Assembly: GCF_003851685.1 (NCBI RefSeq)
Contig: NZ_CP027727.1
Span: 124,001 to 188,000, forward strand
Direction of reading: 5' to 3'
DNA: 64,000 nt
From: Pseudomonas sp. R5-89-07
GTDB lineage: Bacteria; Pseudomonadota; Gammaproteobacteria; Pseudomonadales; Pseudomonadaceae
This document shows positions 1-11,320 of the stretch, piece after piece. Position numbers and translations under genes: made by a program. The first letter of the stretch is position 1, and the number at the start of each line of letters is the position of its first letter. The notes below the pieces were generated by a model that was not told the DNA's origin, ran no database searches, and saw nothing but the letters and a program-made list of their open reading frames with translations.

Positions 1-239
1 TCTGTCGGTATAAAGCTTAGAAATGAGCATTCCATCGTTGTGATGGTGAATGTTGATTTCTAGTCTTTGACTAGTTCGTTCTTTAAAAATTTGGGTATGT
101 GATAGAAAGATAGACTGAACGTTACTTTCACTGGTAACGGATCAGGCTAAGGTAAAATTTGTGAGTTCTCTTAACTGAGAAATTCGAATTTTCGGCGAAT
201 GTTGTCTTCACAGTATAACCAGATTGCTTGGGGTTATAT
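1..239 (+). other. 3' part of the 16S-23S internal transcribed spacer
   Basis: This AT-rich stretch directly precedes the 23S gene and has the look of the distal spacer of Pseudomonas rRNA operons. It holds a boxA-like antitermination element (78-89) and, at its end, the left arm of the 23S processing stem. No tRNA can be folded here; if the operon carries the usual Ile and Ala tRNAs they lie to the left of the window, as does 16S. Confidence 0.85.
78..89 (+). promoter_or_regulatory. boxA-like rRNA antitermination element
   Basis: GTTCTTTAAAAA resembles the boxA consensus TGCTCTTTAACA found in the leader and spacer of bacterial rRNA operons, where NusB/NusE bind the nascent RNA. Its place about 150 bases before 23S is the expected one. 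The match is by eye and not perfect. Confidence 0.55.

Positions 240-246
<7 letters not shown>
221..246 (+). other. Left arm of the 23S rRNA processing stem (partner at 3123-3149)
   Basis: AGATTGCTTGG followed by GTTATATGGTCAAG is complementary, with one or two bulges, to CTTGACCATATAAC followed by ACCCAAGCAATTT at 3123-3149. The two arms bring the ends of the 23S precursor together in the long helix cut by RNase III. Confidence 0.8.
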
Positions 247-3131
<2,885 letters not shown>

Positions 3132-3284
3132 ATAACACCCAAGCAATTTGCGACTCGAGAGAGACCAGATTGCGGTGTGTGAAGACGCAATGAACCGAAA
3201 GTTCGACGCTCACAAAACACTGAATTCTATTACATACCCAATTTGCTGAAGCGAGGCCATCTGGTCACGACTCAGTACCCGAAT

Positions 3285-3402
3285 TTCTTGACGACCATAG
3301 AGCATTGGAACCACCTGATCCCATCCCGAACTCAGCAGTGAAACGATGCATCGCCGATGGTAGTGTGGGGTTTCCCCATGTGAGAGTAGGTCATCGTCAA
3401 GA
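3285..3402 (+). rRNA. rrf: 5S ribosomal RNA, first copy
   Basis: Typical Pseudomonas 5S of about 118 nt with the core CCTGATCCCATCCCGAACTC and the terminal pairing CTTGACGA with TCGTCAAG. It lies about 150 bases after 23S and is followed at once by a terminator-like hairpin. An essentially identical second copy starts 225 bases downstream. Confidence 0.97.
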
Positions 3403-3413
3403 TTAAATTCCAG

Positions 3414-3447
3414 AACCCCTGTTTGCTCACGCAGACAGGGGTTTTGT
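3414..3447 (+). terminator. Hairpin after the first 5S gene
   Basis: AACCCCTGT pairs with ACAGGGGTT around a short loop and is followed by TTGTTTATG. It has the form of a Rho-independent terminator, although a second 5S gene follows, so some read-through must occur if both copies are expressed from the rRNA promoter. Confidence 0.75.
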
Positions 3448-3509
3448 TTATGTAGAAGTCCATGAATTTCACCGGCACGTTGCTGACGCAACGATCTGGT
3501 ACACAGAAT

Positions 3510-3627
3510 TTCTTGACGACCATAGAGCATTGGAACCACCTGATCCCATCCCGAACTCAGCAGTGAAACGATGCATCGCCGATGGTAGTGTGGGGTTTCC
3601 CCATGTGAGAGTAGGTCATCGTCAAGA
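3510..3627 (+). rRNA. rrf: 5S ribosomal RNA, second tandem copy
   Basis: This repeats the first 5S gene without visible change over its whole length. The duplicated segment includes the preceding GAATT and the following hairpin, so the copied unit is 5S plus terminator. One rRNA operon with an extra 5S gene is known in several Pseudomonas genomes. Confidence 0.96.
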
Positions 3628-3637
3628 TTGAATTCCG

Positions 3638-3673
3638 AAACCCCTGTCTGCTAACGCAGACAGGGGTTTTGTC
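3638..3673 (+). terminator. Rho-independent terminator of the rRNA operon
   Basis: AAACCCCTGTCTGC pairs with GCAGACAGGGGTTT around a TAAC loop and runs into TTGTCGTTTA. It is longer and more perfect than the hairpin after the first 5S copy, consistent with it being the main operon terminator. Between it and the chemoreceptor start at 3902 I see no gene. Confidence 0.88.
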
Positions 3674-3901
3674 GTTTAGGGCTGTCTGTGGCCGATATCG
3701 GGCTACGCACCTACCGCCTGTCGGCCCTCTGCGCTAAAAGAGGAAGATTCACACAAAGTCCTAAGATTTATCGATTTCTTGCCGAAAGCCTGACGAGCCA
3801 TGCGTGCACCGAAATAGAGCGGTCGCAGAGTCCGCCTATCGCGTTACATGGAATGTTCCACTCGGCACGCTCACCCCCCTTTGGCAAAAGAAGTCGATGA
3901 A

Positions 3902-5782
3902 ATGAATCTCAAGTTCAGTCATAAAATTCTGTTGGCTGCGTCAGGCGTCGTGGTTCTGGCCTTTGCGCTGTTCACGCTTTATAACGATTACCTGCAGCGC
4001 AACACCATCAGGCAAAACCTGGCGTCTTCTATCCAGCAATCCGGCGAGCTAACCGCCAGCAGTGTGCAGAACTGGCTCAGCGGCCGCATCCTGGTCCTTG
4101 AAAACCTGGCACAAAACGTTGCTCATCAAGGGAGCGGCGCGGACCTTCCCGGCTTGGTCGATCAACCGGCGCTCACCGCCAACTTCCAGTTCACCTATGT
4201 TGGCCAGGTCAACGGTGTATTCACCCAGCGCCCCGATGCGAAGATGCCTGAAGGCTATGACCCACGTCAGCGCCCTTGGTACAAGCAAGCCGTAGCAGCC
4301 GACAAAACCATGCTTACCCCGCCTTATATGGCGGCTGTAGGCGGCCAGATCGTGACAATCGCCATGCCGGTGAAGAAGAACGGAGAGTTGCTCGGCGTAG
4401 TAGGTGGTGACTTGAGCCTGCAAACCTTGGTGAAGATTATCAACTCGGTAGATTTTGGCGGTATTGGCCATGCGTTCCTGGTCAGTGGTGATGGCCAAGT
4501 CATCGTCAGTCCCGACCAGGATCAGGTGATGAAAAACCTCAAGGACATCTATCCTGGCAGCCAAGTGCGCATCGAGAAGGTTAACCAGGACGTAGTCCTC
4601 AATGGACAAGACCGAATCCTCTCGTTTACCCCAATCAGCGGTTTGCCGGGCGCTGACTGGTACATCGGTTTGTCTATCGACAGAGACAAAGCCTACGCCG
4701 CACTGGGTAAATTCCGCACTTCAGCGTTGATCGCGATGCTTATCGCCGTGGTAGCGATTGCCGTACTGCTGAGTCTGTTGATTCAAGTGTTGTTACGCCC
4801 GTTGACCACCATGGGCGTCGCCATGCAGGACATCGCCCAAGGCGAAGGTGATCTGACCCGACGCCTCGATGTGACCAGCAAAGATGAGTTCGGCGAAGTC
4901 GGGAGCGCATTCAATCAGTTCGTCGAACGGATCCACGCCTCGATCTCCGAAGTTTCGTCGGCGACACGCCAGGTGCATGATTTGTCCCAGCGCGTGATGG
5001 CGTCGTCCAACGCATCGATCATTGGCTCTGACGAACAAAGCGCTCGTACCAACAGCGTGGCAGCCGCGATCAACGAACTGGGCGCCGCTACCCAGGAAAT
5101 CGCACGTAACGCCGCCGATGCCTCGCAGCATGCCAGCGGTGCCAGCGAGCAAGCTGATGATGGGCGCAAGGTGGTCGAGCAGACCATCCAGGCGATGTCG
5201 GAACTGTCGCAGAAAATCAGCCTGTCCTGCACGCAGATCGAAACCCTCAACGCCAGTACCGACAACATCGGGCACATTCTTGATGTGATCAAGGGCATCT
5301 CCCAGCAGACCAACCTGCTCGCGCTTAACGCGGCAATCGAAGCTGCCCGTGCTGGCGAAGCTGGGCGTGGGTTTGCCGTGGTCGCTGATGAGGTGCGTAA
5401 CCTGGCTCACCGTACCCAGGAGTCGGCAGAAGAGATCCACAAAATGATCACTTCCCTGCAAGTGGGCTCGCGTGAAGCCGTGACCACCATGAACGCTAGC
5501 CAAGCCTCCAGCGAAGAAAGCGTCGAAGTGGCTAACCAGGCAGGCGAGCGTCTGGTCAGCGTGACGCAGCGAATCGTTGAGATCGACGGCATGAACCAAT
5601 CGGTCGCCGCTGCTACTGAGGAACAAACGGCGGTGGTTGAAACCCTCAACGTCGACATCAACCAGATCAACCTGCTCAATCAGCAAGGCGTGGCCAATCT
5701 TAACGAGACGCTCAAGGACTGCGATGCACTGTCCCAGCAGGCCAGTCGACTGAAGCAATTGGTCGATAGCTTCAAAATCTGA
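3902..5782 (+). CDS. Methyl-accepting chemotaxis protein, dCACHE type, probable amino-acid receptor
   Basis: Inner-membrane chemoreceptor of 626 residues. A transmembrane segment at about 8-28 is followed by a periplasmic double-CACHE sensor to about 275, a second membrane segment at about 278-303, a HAMP domain and a cytoplasmic signalling hairpin. The hairpin tip contains [20 protein letters not shown]. The sensor carries YDPRQRPWY, then PPY, then GGDLSL; these match the Y-R-W-Y-Y-D signature described for amino-acid-binding dCACHE domains such as Pseudomonas PctA, so amino acids are the predicted ligands. No C-terminal CheR-binding pentapeptide is seen. The start at MNLKFSHK was chosen because it places the first membrane helix normally; an upstream in-frame ATG at 3848 would add 18 residues. 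It stands alone and converges on mgoA. Confidence 0.93.
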   Translation: MNLKFSHKILLAASGVVVLAFALFTLYNDYLQRNTIRQNLASSIQQSGELTASSVQNWLSGRILVLENLAQNVAHQGSGADLPGLVDQPALTANFQFTYVGQVNGVFTQRPDAKMPEGYDPRQRPWYKQAVAADKTMLTPPYMAAVGGQIVTIAMPVKKNGELLGVVGGDLSLQTLVKIINSVDFGGIGHAFLVSGDGQVIVSPDQDQVMKNLKDIYPGSQVRIEKVNQDVVLNGQDRILSFTPISGLPGADWYIGLSIDRDKAYAALGKFRTSALIAMLIAVVAIAVLLSLLIQVLLRPLTTMGVAMQDIAQGEGDLTRRLDVTSKDEFGEVGSAFNQFVERIHASISEVSSATRQVHDLSQRVMASSNASIIGSDEQSARTNSVAAAINELGAATQEIARNAADASQHASGASEQADDGRKVVEQTIQAMSELSQKISLSCTQIETLNASTDNIGHILDVIKGISQQTNLLALNAAIEAARAGEAGRGFAVVADEVRNLAHRTQESAEEIHKMITSLQVGSREAVTTMNASQASSEESVEVANQAGERLVSVTQRIVEIDGMNQSVAAATEEQTAVVETLNVDINQINLLNQQGVANLNETLKDCDALSQQASRLKQLVDSFKI

Positions 5783-5793
5783 TCCTGGCTGTA

Positions 5794-5814
5794 TCGGAGC
5801 GAGCCTCGCTCCGA
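5794..5814. terminator. Inverted repeat between convergent chemoreceptor and mgoA genes
   Basis: TCGGAGCGAG and CTCGCTCCGA face each other with almost no spacer. A short GC-rich hairpin between two converging genes could end transcription from both sides, but no T-run is present on either side. Confidence 0.45.
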
Positions 5815-5864
5815 CACTCAGCCAAGCAGCTAAAGCACGCGGTCTGCTGCGGCCCCACAGCCGC

Positions 5865-8800
5865 TCAGAGAAAGCCAATGGCCCTGAGGTAGTCACAGCC
5901 CTTGCGTAACAGCGCGGGGCTCTTGGGCGGATAGTGTGCGCCCATCTGCTCCAGCCCCCACTGGGCATTGCTGTGATGGATCATCGACGTGTCGCCGATG
6001 TCTTCCCCCAGCCCATCAAGGTAGAAGCCCAGTACGCCAAACAATGCATTGTCACTGCGCACTGTTCGCAACGCCCATTGCCAATGTTCAAGGCTGACTC
6101 GTTCAAAGGTGTGCCCTGCCAGGCTGAACGCATCAACATACTGGTCCCAACTCAAAGGTTGTGGATTGTGCAGGTTGAACACATTTCGCCCCTCGACAAA
6201 CCGCGGGCTGTGAAACGCGATAAAGCGCGCCAGGAAGTCCACCGGCATCAGATCGAAATTCCCCGCTATTGTAGGGACCATGCCTAACTGCAACGAACCT
6301 TTGAGCATCAACATCAATCGGTTTTTATGAGGTTGGCAGACACCGTTCTGACTGTTGAAACTGATATTCCCCGGTCTATGAATATTCACCCAGCCCCCTC
6401 GCTCGACGGCACGCCCCAACAGTCGCTCCGCCACCCACTTCGAGAGGTTGTAGCCATTTTTTACGTAGATCGGCAACGCGAGGCTTGCGGGTGCTTCGAG
6501 AACATACCGATCACTGTCGATGCCACTGCAAGCCGACAGCGTTGAAATGAAGTTGAAAACTTTCTTACAGTGGGTCTCGCAAAGACGCAGGCATTCAAAC
6601 ACCGGTTCGACGTTGTCCTTGGCAAGTGTTGTGTAGTCGATCACATGGTTGACCTGAGCCGCATTGTGCACAAGCACGCCGTGAGTGCGGGCAAGGTGGT
6701 CGTACGCCTCACAGGACAGGCCCAGGCGTGGTAGGCAAAGGTCGGCCGCGTACACCTGCACTCGGCTTCGATCCAAGTGCTCCAGGTGGTATTCGCGCAA
6801 CGCCTGAGTGAATCGTTCCTGCGCCGACTGGCCTGGCAGCGCCCGAACCAGGCACGCTACTTCCTGCGCCCCACCAGCCAGCAACGCCTGGACGATATGC
6901 ACGCCGACGAAGCTGTTTGCCCCCGTGACGATCACCTTGCGCGGGTCTCCTGCCTGCGCTTCAGGGAGCACTTCAAACTCCAAGGCTCGGGACGCATCTT
7001 TTTCCATCTGGCTAAACGATGCGTTCGGCAGCGCTCCGCCCGCCATCTGCAGGGCCAGAGAGCGAATCGTCGGAGCTTCAAAAAACTGGCTCAAGGAAAG
7101 GCTGCGACCAAACTGCTCGCGCAGGCGCAGTAACAAGGTGGACAGCAGGATCGAATGGCCACCCAGGTTGAAAAAGCTTTCGTCGATTGACACTTCGTCG
7201 GCAGGCAACCCTAACAATTGCGCCCATAGGCCCACCAGCTGCGCCTGGACGGGCGTGCGTGTACTGCAACGCGCCACCTCGTGGGCACGAGTGTCAGGTG
7301 CCGTGCGCAACGCGTTGCGATCGATCTTGCCGTTGCTGGAAGCGGGCAGGCTCGGCAGCTCGCTCCAGGCGACAGGTTGCATATACTCAGGCAGCCACTG
7401 CCGGGCATGCGCCTTCAGGCTGGCCAGCGTGGCTCCGGGTTCGGGCTGGGCTGCAAAGCCAATGATTCTATGCGCCTGGTCAATCACCACTGCCACTTGG
7501 CGAAACAATCGACTGCTGCGCAGGCACTGCTCAATCTCCTGAGGCTCGACTCGAAAACCTCGGATCTTGACTTGATCGTCCCGTCGCCCACCCAACTCAA
7601 TACCGTCCTGCGTCCATTTCGCCAAGTCGCCGCTGCGATAAGCCTGCAGCCATTGTCCATCGGGCAACCGCAGCTTGACGAATGGGGAGTCGGCCTGTGG
7701 TGGCCCGTTCATGTAGCCCAGGCTTACCCCCGGGCCTGCGATATAAAGATCGCCCATCACGTGTTCATCCACCGGTTGCAAGTGCTCGTCGAGGATCAGG
7801 ACCTGACTGTTGGCAATGGGCAAGCCGATGTTGCGATTGCTGTCATCGTGCTGAAACGTCCGATGGGTTGCCAGTACCGTGGCTTCAGTGGGGCCATAGA
7901 GGTTGTGCATCTGGCATTGGCCTGCCATTCGCTCGATCACGTGGGGCTCGCAAAAATCACCGCCAGTGAGCAAATGGGAGAGGTCCAAAGACTGGTCCTG
8001 GGGCAGGATGCTGAGCAGTGCCGGTGGCAAAAAAGCATGGGTGACACGCTGCTGGCGTATCAACTCGACCAGTTGCTGAGGATCGTGACGTTGGTCTGCG
8101 CCAGGGACAACCAACTCAGCGCCCGCCATCAAGGCGGGGAAAATATCGATCAGCGAAGAGTCAAAGCTCAGCGGCGAAAATTGCAGGACGCGGCTTTTAT
8201 CGTCCAGCGCCACATGGGCACCGAGCCAGGCTGTGAAGTGCGCCAAATTATGCTGACTGAGCAACACGCCCTTGGGTCGCCCGGTGGTGCCGGAGGTAAA
8301 AAGCGCCATGCACGGCGCGTCGGCGTGGGGACGATGGCGCATCAGCGCTTGCGTGGGGTCGATGCCTTGTGGGGAGAGTGTGCTCACATCAAGCGAGGCG
8401 AAATGATCCCGCAATGAATGCAAGCCATCCTCCAGCAATAGGCAGGCACCTGCGCTTATCAGCATGCTCTGCTGGCGTTTTACCGGATGATCCGGAGACA
8501 GCGGCAAATACACCGCGCCGCAACCCAACACCGCCAGAATACTTGCGTAAAGCTCGGTGGATCTGTCCAGGCATACACCCACCACCGGCGGGGTTTCAAT
8601 GCCCTCCAGCAGGGGCAGAAAGCGCTGTTGAATGGCGACCGCTTTTTCCTGAAGTTGCCGATAAGTCACCACACGACCCGCGATATTCAGCGCTGTACGA
8701 TGAGCGAAGGTGCCAAGGCTGGCTTGCAACCGTTCGATCATGGGCACCTGTGCCGCGCGTAGCAGCGCTGCGTCTGCTGTACGGTTGAACCGATGCATGA

Positions 8801-9242
8801 ACGCCAGTGCCTCCAGTCCTTGCAAGCCGTGTTCGGAGGAGGTGTCTGGGGTGGCCGTCGTACAAAAATAGCCTGGATCTCTTGAGAATCCGCTGACCAA
8901 CGACGCTGCCCAGTCCACCAAGGCGTCCTTCGCACGACGGCGCAATCGCTGGCCGTTGCCGCTGGGCTCCTCGGCCACGTCGTGCACCGCTAACAAGCGT
9001 CGCTCACGGTCGTAGCAGCGAAACTGAAGCCTCGGTAGCCCGTTTGCGGACACTGGGCCGATGCCCAATCGCAGGCTCATCCAAGGCGCGTCGATGGATA
9101 AAGCTGATGGTGCCGGGCTGCCGTCCTCAATGACCAGGTCGACCGACCCCGGCCCGGCGGTATGCCCGTATTGTTCCAGCACATGCCTGAGGGCCTCCAG
9201 CGCTCCACTCGCAACGCCCCATTCAATCGTCAGGCGCCTCAT
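5865..9242 (-). CDS. mgoA: Single-module nonribosomal peptide synthetase, adenylation-thiolation-reductase (MgoA/PvfC-like)
   Basis: 1125-residue monomodular synthetase. An N-terminal region of about 170 residues is not a recognisable condensation domain. The adenylation domain follows, with TSGTTGRPKG (about 313), LYGPTEAT (about 445), YRSGDLAKW (about 532), GRRDDQVKIRGFRVEP and SSNGKIDRNAL. Then come a carrier domain with LGGHS (Ser for phosphopantetheine, about 692) and a thioester-reductase domain with VTGANSFVG (about 767) and YNLSKW (about 926). In the MgoA/PvfC family one aliphatic amino acid is activated and released reductively as an aldehyde. By hand alignment to GrsA the pocket residues read D-S-I-F-L-G-L-V-L-K, fitting a hydrophobic side chain; whether valine or leucine cannot be decided here. 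The ATG overlaps the mgoC stop by 4 bp. No mgoD follows. Confidence 0.92.
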   Translation of the reverse strand: MRRLTIEWGVASGALEALRHVLEQYGHTAGPGSVDLVIEDGSPAPSALSIDAPWMSLRLGIGPVSANGLPRLQFRCYDRERRLLAVHDVAEEPSGNGQRLRRRAKDALVDWAASLVSGFSRDPGYFCTTATPDTSSEHGLQGLEALAFMHRFNRTADAALLRAAQVPMIERLQASLGTFAHRTALNIAGRVVTYRQLQEKAVAIQQRFLPLLEGIETPPVVGVCLDRSTELYASILAVLGCGAVYLPLSPDHPVKRQQSMLISAGACLLLEDGLHSLRDHFASLDVSTLSPQGIDPTQALMRHRPHADAPCMALFTSGTTGRPKGVLLSQHNLAHFTAWLGAHVALDDKSRVLQFSPLSFDSSLIDIFPALMAGAELVVPGADQRHDPQQLVELIRQQRVTHAFLPPALLSILPQDQSLDLSHLLTGGDFCEPHVIERMAGQCQMHNLYGPTEATVLATHRTFQHDDSNRNIGLPIANSQVLILDEHLQPVDEHVMGDLYIAGPGVSLGYMNGPPQADSPFVKLRLPDGQWLQAYRSGDLAKWTQDGIELGGRRDDQVKIRGFRVEPQEIEQCLRSSRLFRQVAVVIDQAHRIIGFAAQPEPGATLASLKAHARQWLPEYMQPVAWSELPSLPASSNGKIDRNALRTAPDTRAHEVARCSTRTPVQAQLVGLWAQLLGLPADEVSIDESFFNLGGHSILLSTLLLRLREQFGRSLSLSQFFEAPTIRSLALQMAGGALPNASFSQMEKDASRALEFEVLPEAQAGDPRKVIVTGANSFVGVHIVQALLAGGAQEVACLVRALPGQSAQERFTQALREYHLEHLDRSRVQVYAADLCLPRLGLSCEAYDHLARTHGVLVHNAAQVNHVIDYTTLAKDNVEPVFECLRLCETHCKKVFNFISTLSACSGIDSDRYVLEAPASLALPIYVKNGYNLSKWVAERLLGRAVERGGWVNIHRPGNISFNSQNGVCQPHKNRLMLMLKGSLQLGMVPTIAGNFDLMPVDFLARFIAFHSPRFVEGRNVFNLHNPQPLSWDQYVDAFSLAGHTFERVSLEHWQWALRTVRSDNALFGVLGFYLDGLGEDIGDTSMIHHSNAQWGLEQMGAHYPPKSPALLRKGCDYLRAIGFL

Positions 9243-10186
9243 GTCACTCTCCCCAGTACGAGAAAGTAATCACCCAGGGCTCGTTTCACGCTAGGGGTGT
9301 GCAGCATGCCGCTGTGATGCAGGAAGCTCGTGATATTGCCCATCATCGGGTGCTGGGGGGTGATGGGAAAGTCCAACGCAACGATTTCGTCATGCAGTGC
9401 CAAACGGATATCGGCACCGATATCCAGGTGTTCGACCAACTGCAGGTCGAAGCTTTTTTGTAGTTCGTTGGTCAGGTAATGGGCCAGGAAAATCGGTAGC
9501 ACGCCTGCGATACTGTCGCGGTCTTGCGCGCTTGCCGACTGCCAGTAGATGCGCACCAATTGTGTCCAGAACCGGGCGTGGCGCCCTTCATCGAACAGGT
9601 GGTCGGCCATCAGGCCGCGCACTGACGCCTTGACGCTGTCGTCGTTGGAAAAGGCCGCCACGTCATGGGTGACGGTGTTTTCGGCGATGGCCACGACGAT
9701 CAACTCGACGGCATCGCACAGGTGCTCCGGTGCCTGCGCCAGGGCTGCCGGCAAGGCTCGGCTCAGTTCGATACGCCCGGGCAGGTCGAGGGGCTGGATG
9801 CCGGTCAATTCCACGGCTTGTTGCAGGAAGTCCAGCGCCACCAATGCGTGGTAATCCTCATCCACCACGACGGTCATCGCGTCGTAGCGGCAGGCGAGGG
9901 GCAGGGGCAGCGAGAAGCGATTCTTGGCGATACTGCGGGCGGTCTTGTCGACGATCTCGGTTTCGAAAATGACGATGTCATGGATGAATCGGTAAAAGCT
10001 CTGCGTCAGCACAAAGTCGCGCCACTGTGGGCAGTGCTTGAGGAAAGTCGCACTCAGTACCAGAGGCTGGCGGCACAGGGGGTAGATCAGTTTGCCGTCG
10101 TTTTCCAACACACGGCGCGGGCGGGTGCGGACGGTGGCACGACGCTCCCAGTCTTCGGCGAAGGAGCGGTAGTCGGTGGTACTCAT
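9239..10186 (-). CDS. mgoC: AurF-type di-iron N-oxygenase (MgoC/PvfB-like)
   Basis: 315-residue protein of the p-aminobenzoate N-oxygenase (AurF) family. Candidate di-iron ligands are the Glu in IFETEIVD, Glu/His in DEDYHA, Glu/His in AENTVTHD and Glu/His in DEGRHARFW, the usual helical E...ExxH...E...ExxxH layout. In the mgo/pvf pathway this enzyme is thought to oxidise nitrogen on the way to the pyrazine N-oxide or diazeniumdiolate signal. It is coupled by ATGA overlaps both to mgoB upstream and to mgoA downstream, so the three proteins are probably made in fixed proportion. Assignment rests on motifs and on the diagnostic neighbours. Confidence 0.9.
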   Translation of the reverse strand: MSTTDYRSFAEDWERRATVRTRPRRVLENDGKLIYPLCRQPLVLSATFLKHCPQWRDFVLTQSFYRFIHDIVIFETEIVDKTARSIAKNRFSLPLPLACRYDAMTVVVDEDYHALVALDFLQQAVELTGIQPLDLPGRIELSRALPAALAQAPEHLCDAVELIVVAIAENTVTHDVAAFSNDDSVKASVRGLMADHLFDEGRHARFWTQLVRIYWQSASAQDRDSIAGVLPIFLAHYLTNELQKSFDLQLVEHLDIGADIRLALHDEIVALDFPITPQHPMMGNITSFLHHSGMLHTPSVKRALGDYFLVLGRVT

Positions 10187-10941
10187 GGATGTACCTCTTG
10201 CATTGAGGCCTGCACGTCATCCCAAAAGGTAATGCGGCTTTCCAGGGCATCGAGGGCGGCATTATCGGCTTGTCGCTGGCGAGTCGGGTCTGCGCCGATC
10301 AAACCCTGGAGCATCTGTTCTGCTGCCGGCCCATGCTCCTGGCTATCCAGCTCGATGTGGCGGTTGAGGTAGTGACACAAGATGGGGGCCTGACGGGCAA
10401 TGAAGGGGCTGGCGCGCAAAAGGCGCTCGAACATCGAGGCAATCACACCCTCGCGCCCATGCAAAAAGGCAGCCGCTACGCAGTGGGTGGGGGCGCTGAG
10501 TGCGATCTGCCATGTGCTGTCGACAAAGCGGGGTACACCGGGAGGGGCACCGATCATTTGCAGCGCTGCGCTTACTTCCACTCCCTGATGTTGCAGCTCA
10601 ATGAAACGTGCGATGACGCGGGTGTTGGCGCCCACCTCTGCCATGGCCTCCAGGTACAGCTCAAAGTGGCTGCAGTGGCCGCGGGTCGGATGTTCGTCTG
10701 ACTCCTCACCCAGCACGATTTCATTGATCAGGCGCGCAGCCTGCGGATGGGTGGGCGGAAGCCAGGGTATTTGCGTACAAGTAAGGTCTTGTTGCAGGCG
10801 TTTGGTCAGGGTCATGAAGTCCCAAACCGCAAATACATGGCTTTCCATAAAGTGTTGTAATTTGCTAAGTGAAGTTATTCCTACAAATAGCGGGTGGCTG
10901 CACACGTGCAGTTTTTTTTGTTCGAGCAAGTGATGATGCAT
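10183..10941 (-). CDS. mgoB: DUF3050 haem-oxygenase-like protein (MgoB/PvfA-like)
   Basis: 252-residue soluble helical protein, first gene of the cluster. FMESHVFAVWDFM near residue 32, then SDEHP and HFELYLEAM, and RHIELDSQEHG near 200 supply the Glu, His and Asp residues expected for a haem-oxygenase-like di-iron oxidase fold, the fold assigned to DUF3050. In P. syringae and P. entomophila the homologue opens the mgo/pvf operon and is needed for signal production. The ATG at 10941 has only a weak AGG-type ribosome binding site 9 bases upstream. The protein is much shorter than the synthetase but of ordinary length for its family. Confidence 0.88.
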   Translation of the reverse strand: MHHHLLEQKKLHVCSHPLFVGITSLSKLQHFMESHVFAVWDFMTLTKRLQQDLTCTQIPWLPPTHPQAARLINEIVLGEESDEHPTRGHCSHFELYLEAMAEVGANTRVIARFIELQHQGVEVSAALQMIGAPPGVPRFVDSTWQIALSAPTHCVAAAFLHGREGVIASMFERLLRASPFIARQAPILCHYLNRHIELDSQEHGPAAEQMLQGLIGADPTRQRQADNAALDALESRITFWDDVQASMQEVHP

Positions 10942-11320
10942 GGTTGACGCCTATAAAGTTGTTGCGGCTGCTCTAGTTGCAGTGATGGGTGTTGTAGTTG
11001 TTAGATGAATAATTGACGTTAAGGCGCGCTCACGCGAGGAGCGCTGATGCAATACGCGGGCAGCTGATGGACAGGGTTTATTGAGTCGGTTTGTGATAAT
11101 AAGCTGGATAAACGTTTAGATGAGTTTGTAAATGTATGAGTTGTTTTTTCGAGCGAAAGCTTACGACGGAAACAGGTATTTTTAAGCGTGAGAGATTTCC
11201 TTATATAGCGCTGATCTAACTAAGGGTTGCCAGTTTGTTTACAGCGTTATCAACGCGGGACGCTTCCTGATAAGGAAGGTAACCCCGCGATGCAAAGGTT
11301 CAAGGAAAGGTGCGAACGCC
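10942..11320 (-). promoter_or_regulatory. Upstream region of the mgo cluster
   Basis: About 380 bases, markedly AT-richer than the neighbours, without a credible reading frame. It must hold the mgo promoter, but I could not fix -35 and -10 boxes with confidence. At its far end is the hairpin at 11254-11289 that probably closes the gntR transcript. Confidence 0.5.
11254..11289 (-). terminator. Nested hairpin downstream of the gntR gene
   Basis: Outer stem CGCGGG with CCCGCG and inner stem CTTCC with GGAAG around TGATAA. It lies about 30 bases after the GntR stop codon on the minus strand. There is no strong T-run after it, so termination is plausible but not certain. Confidence 0.5.

Noticed and set aside
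1..239. tRNA gene in the rRNA spacer
   Set aside because: No cloverleaf can be drawn in the part of the spacer inside the window.
3688..3900. Small gene between the rRNA operon and the chemoreceptor
   Set aside because: A 70-codon frame without a ribosome binding site or sensible composition, ending at the chemoreceptor start.
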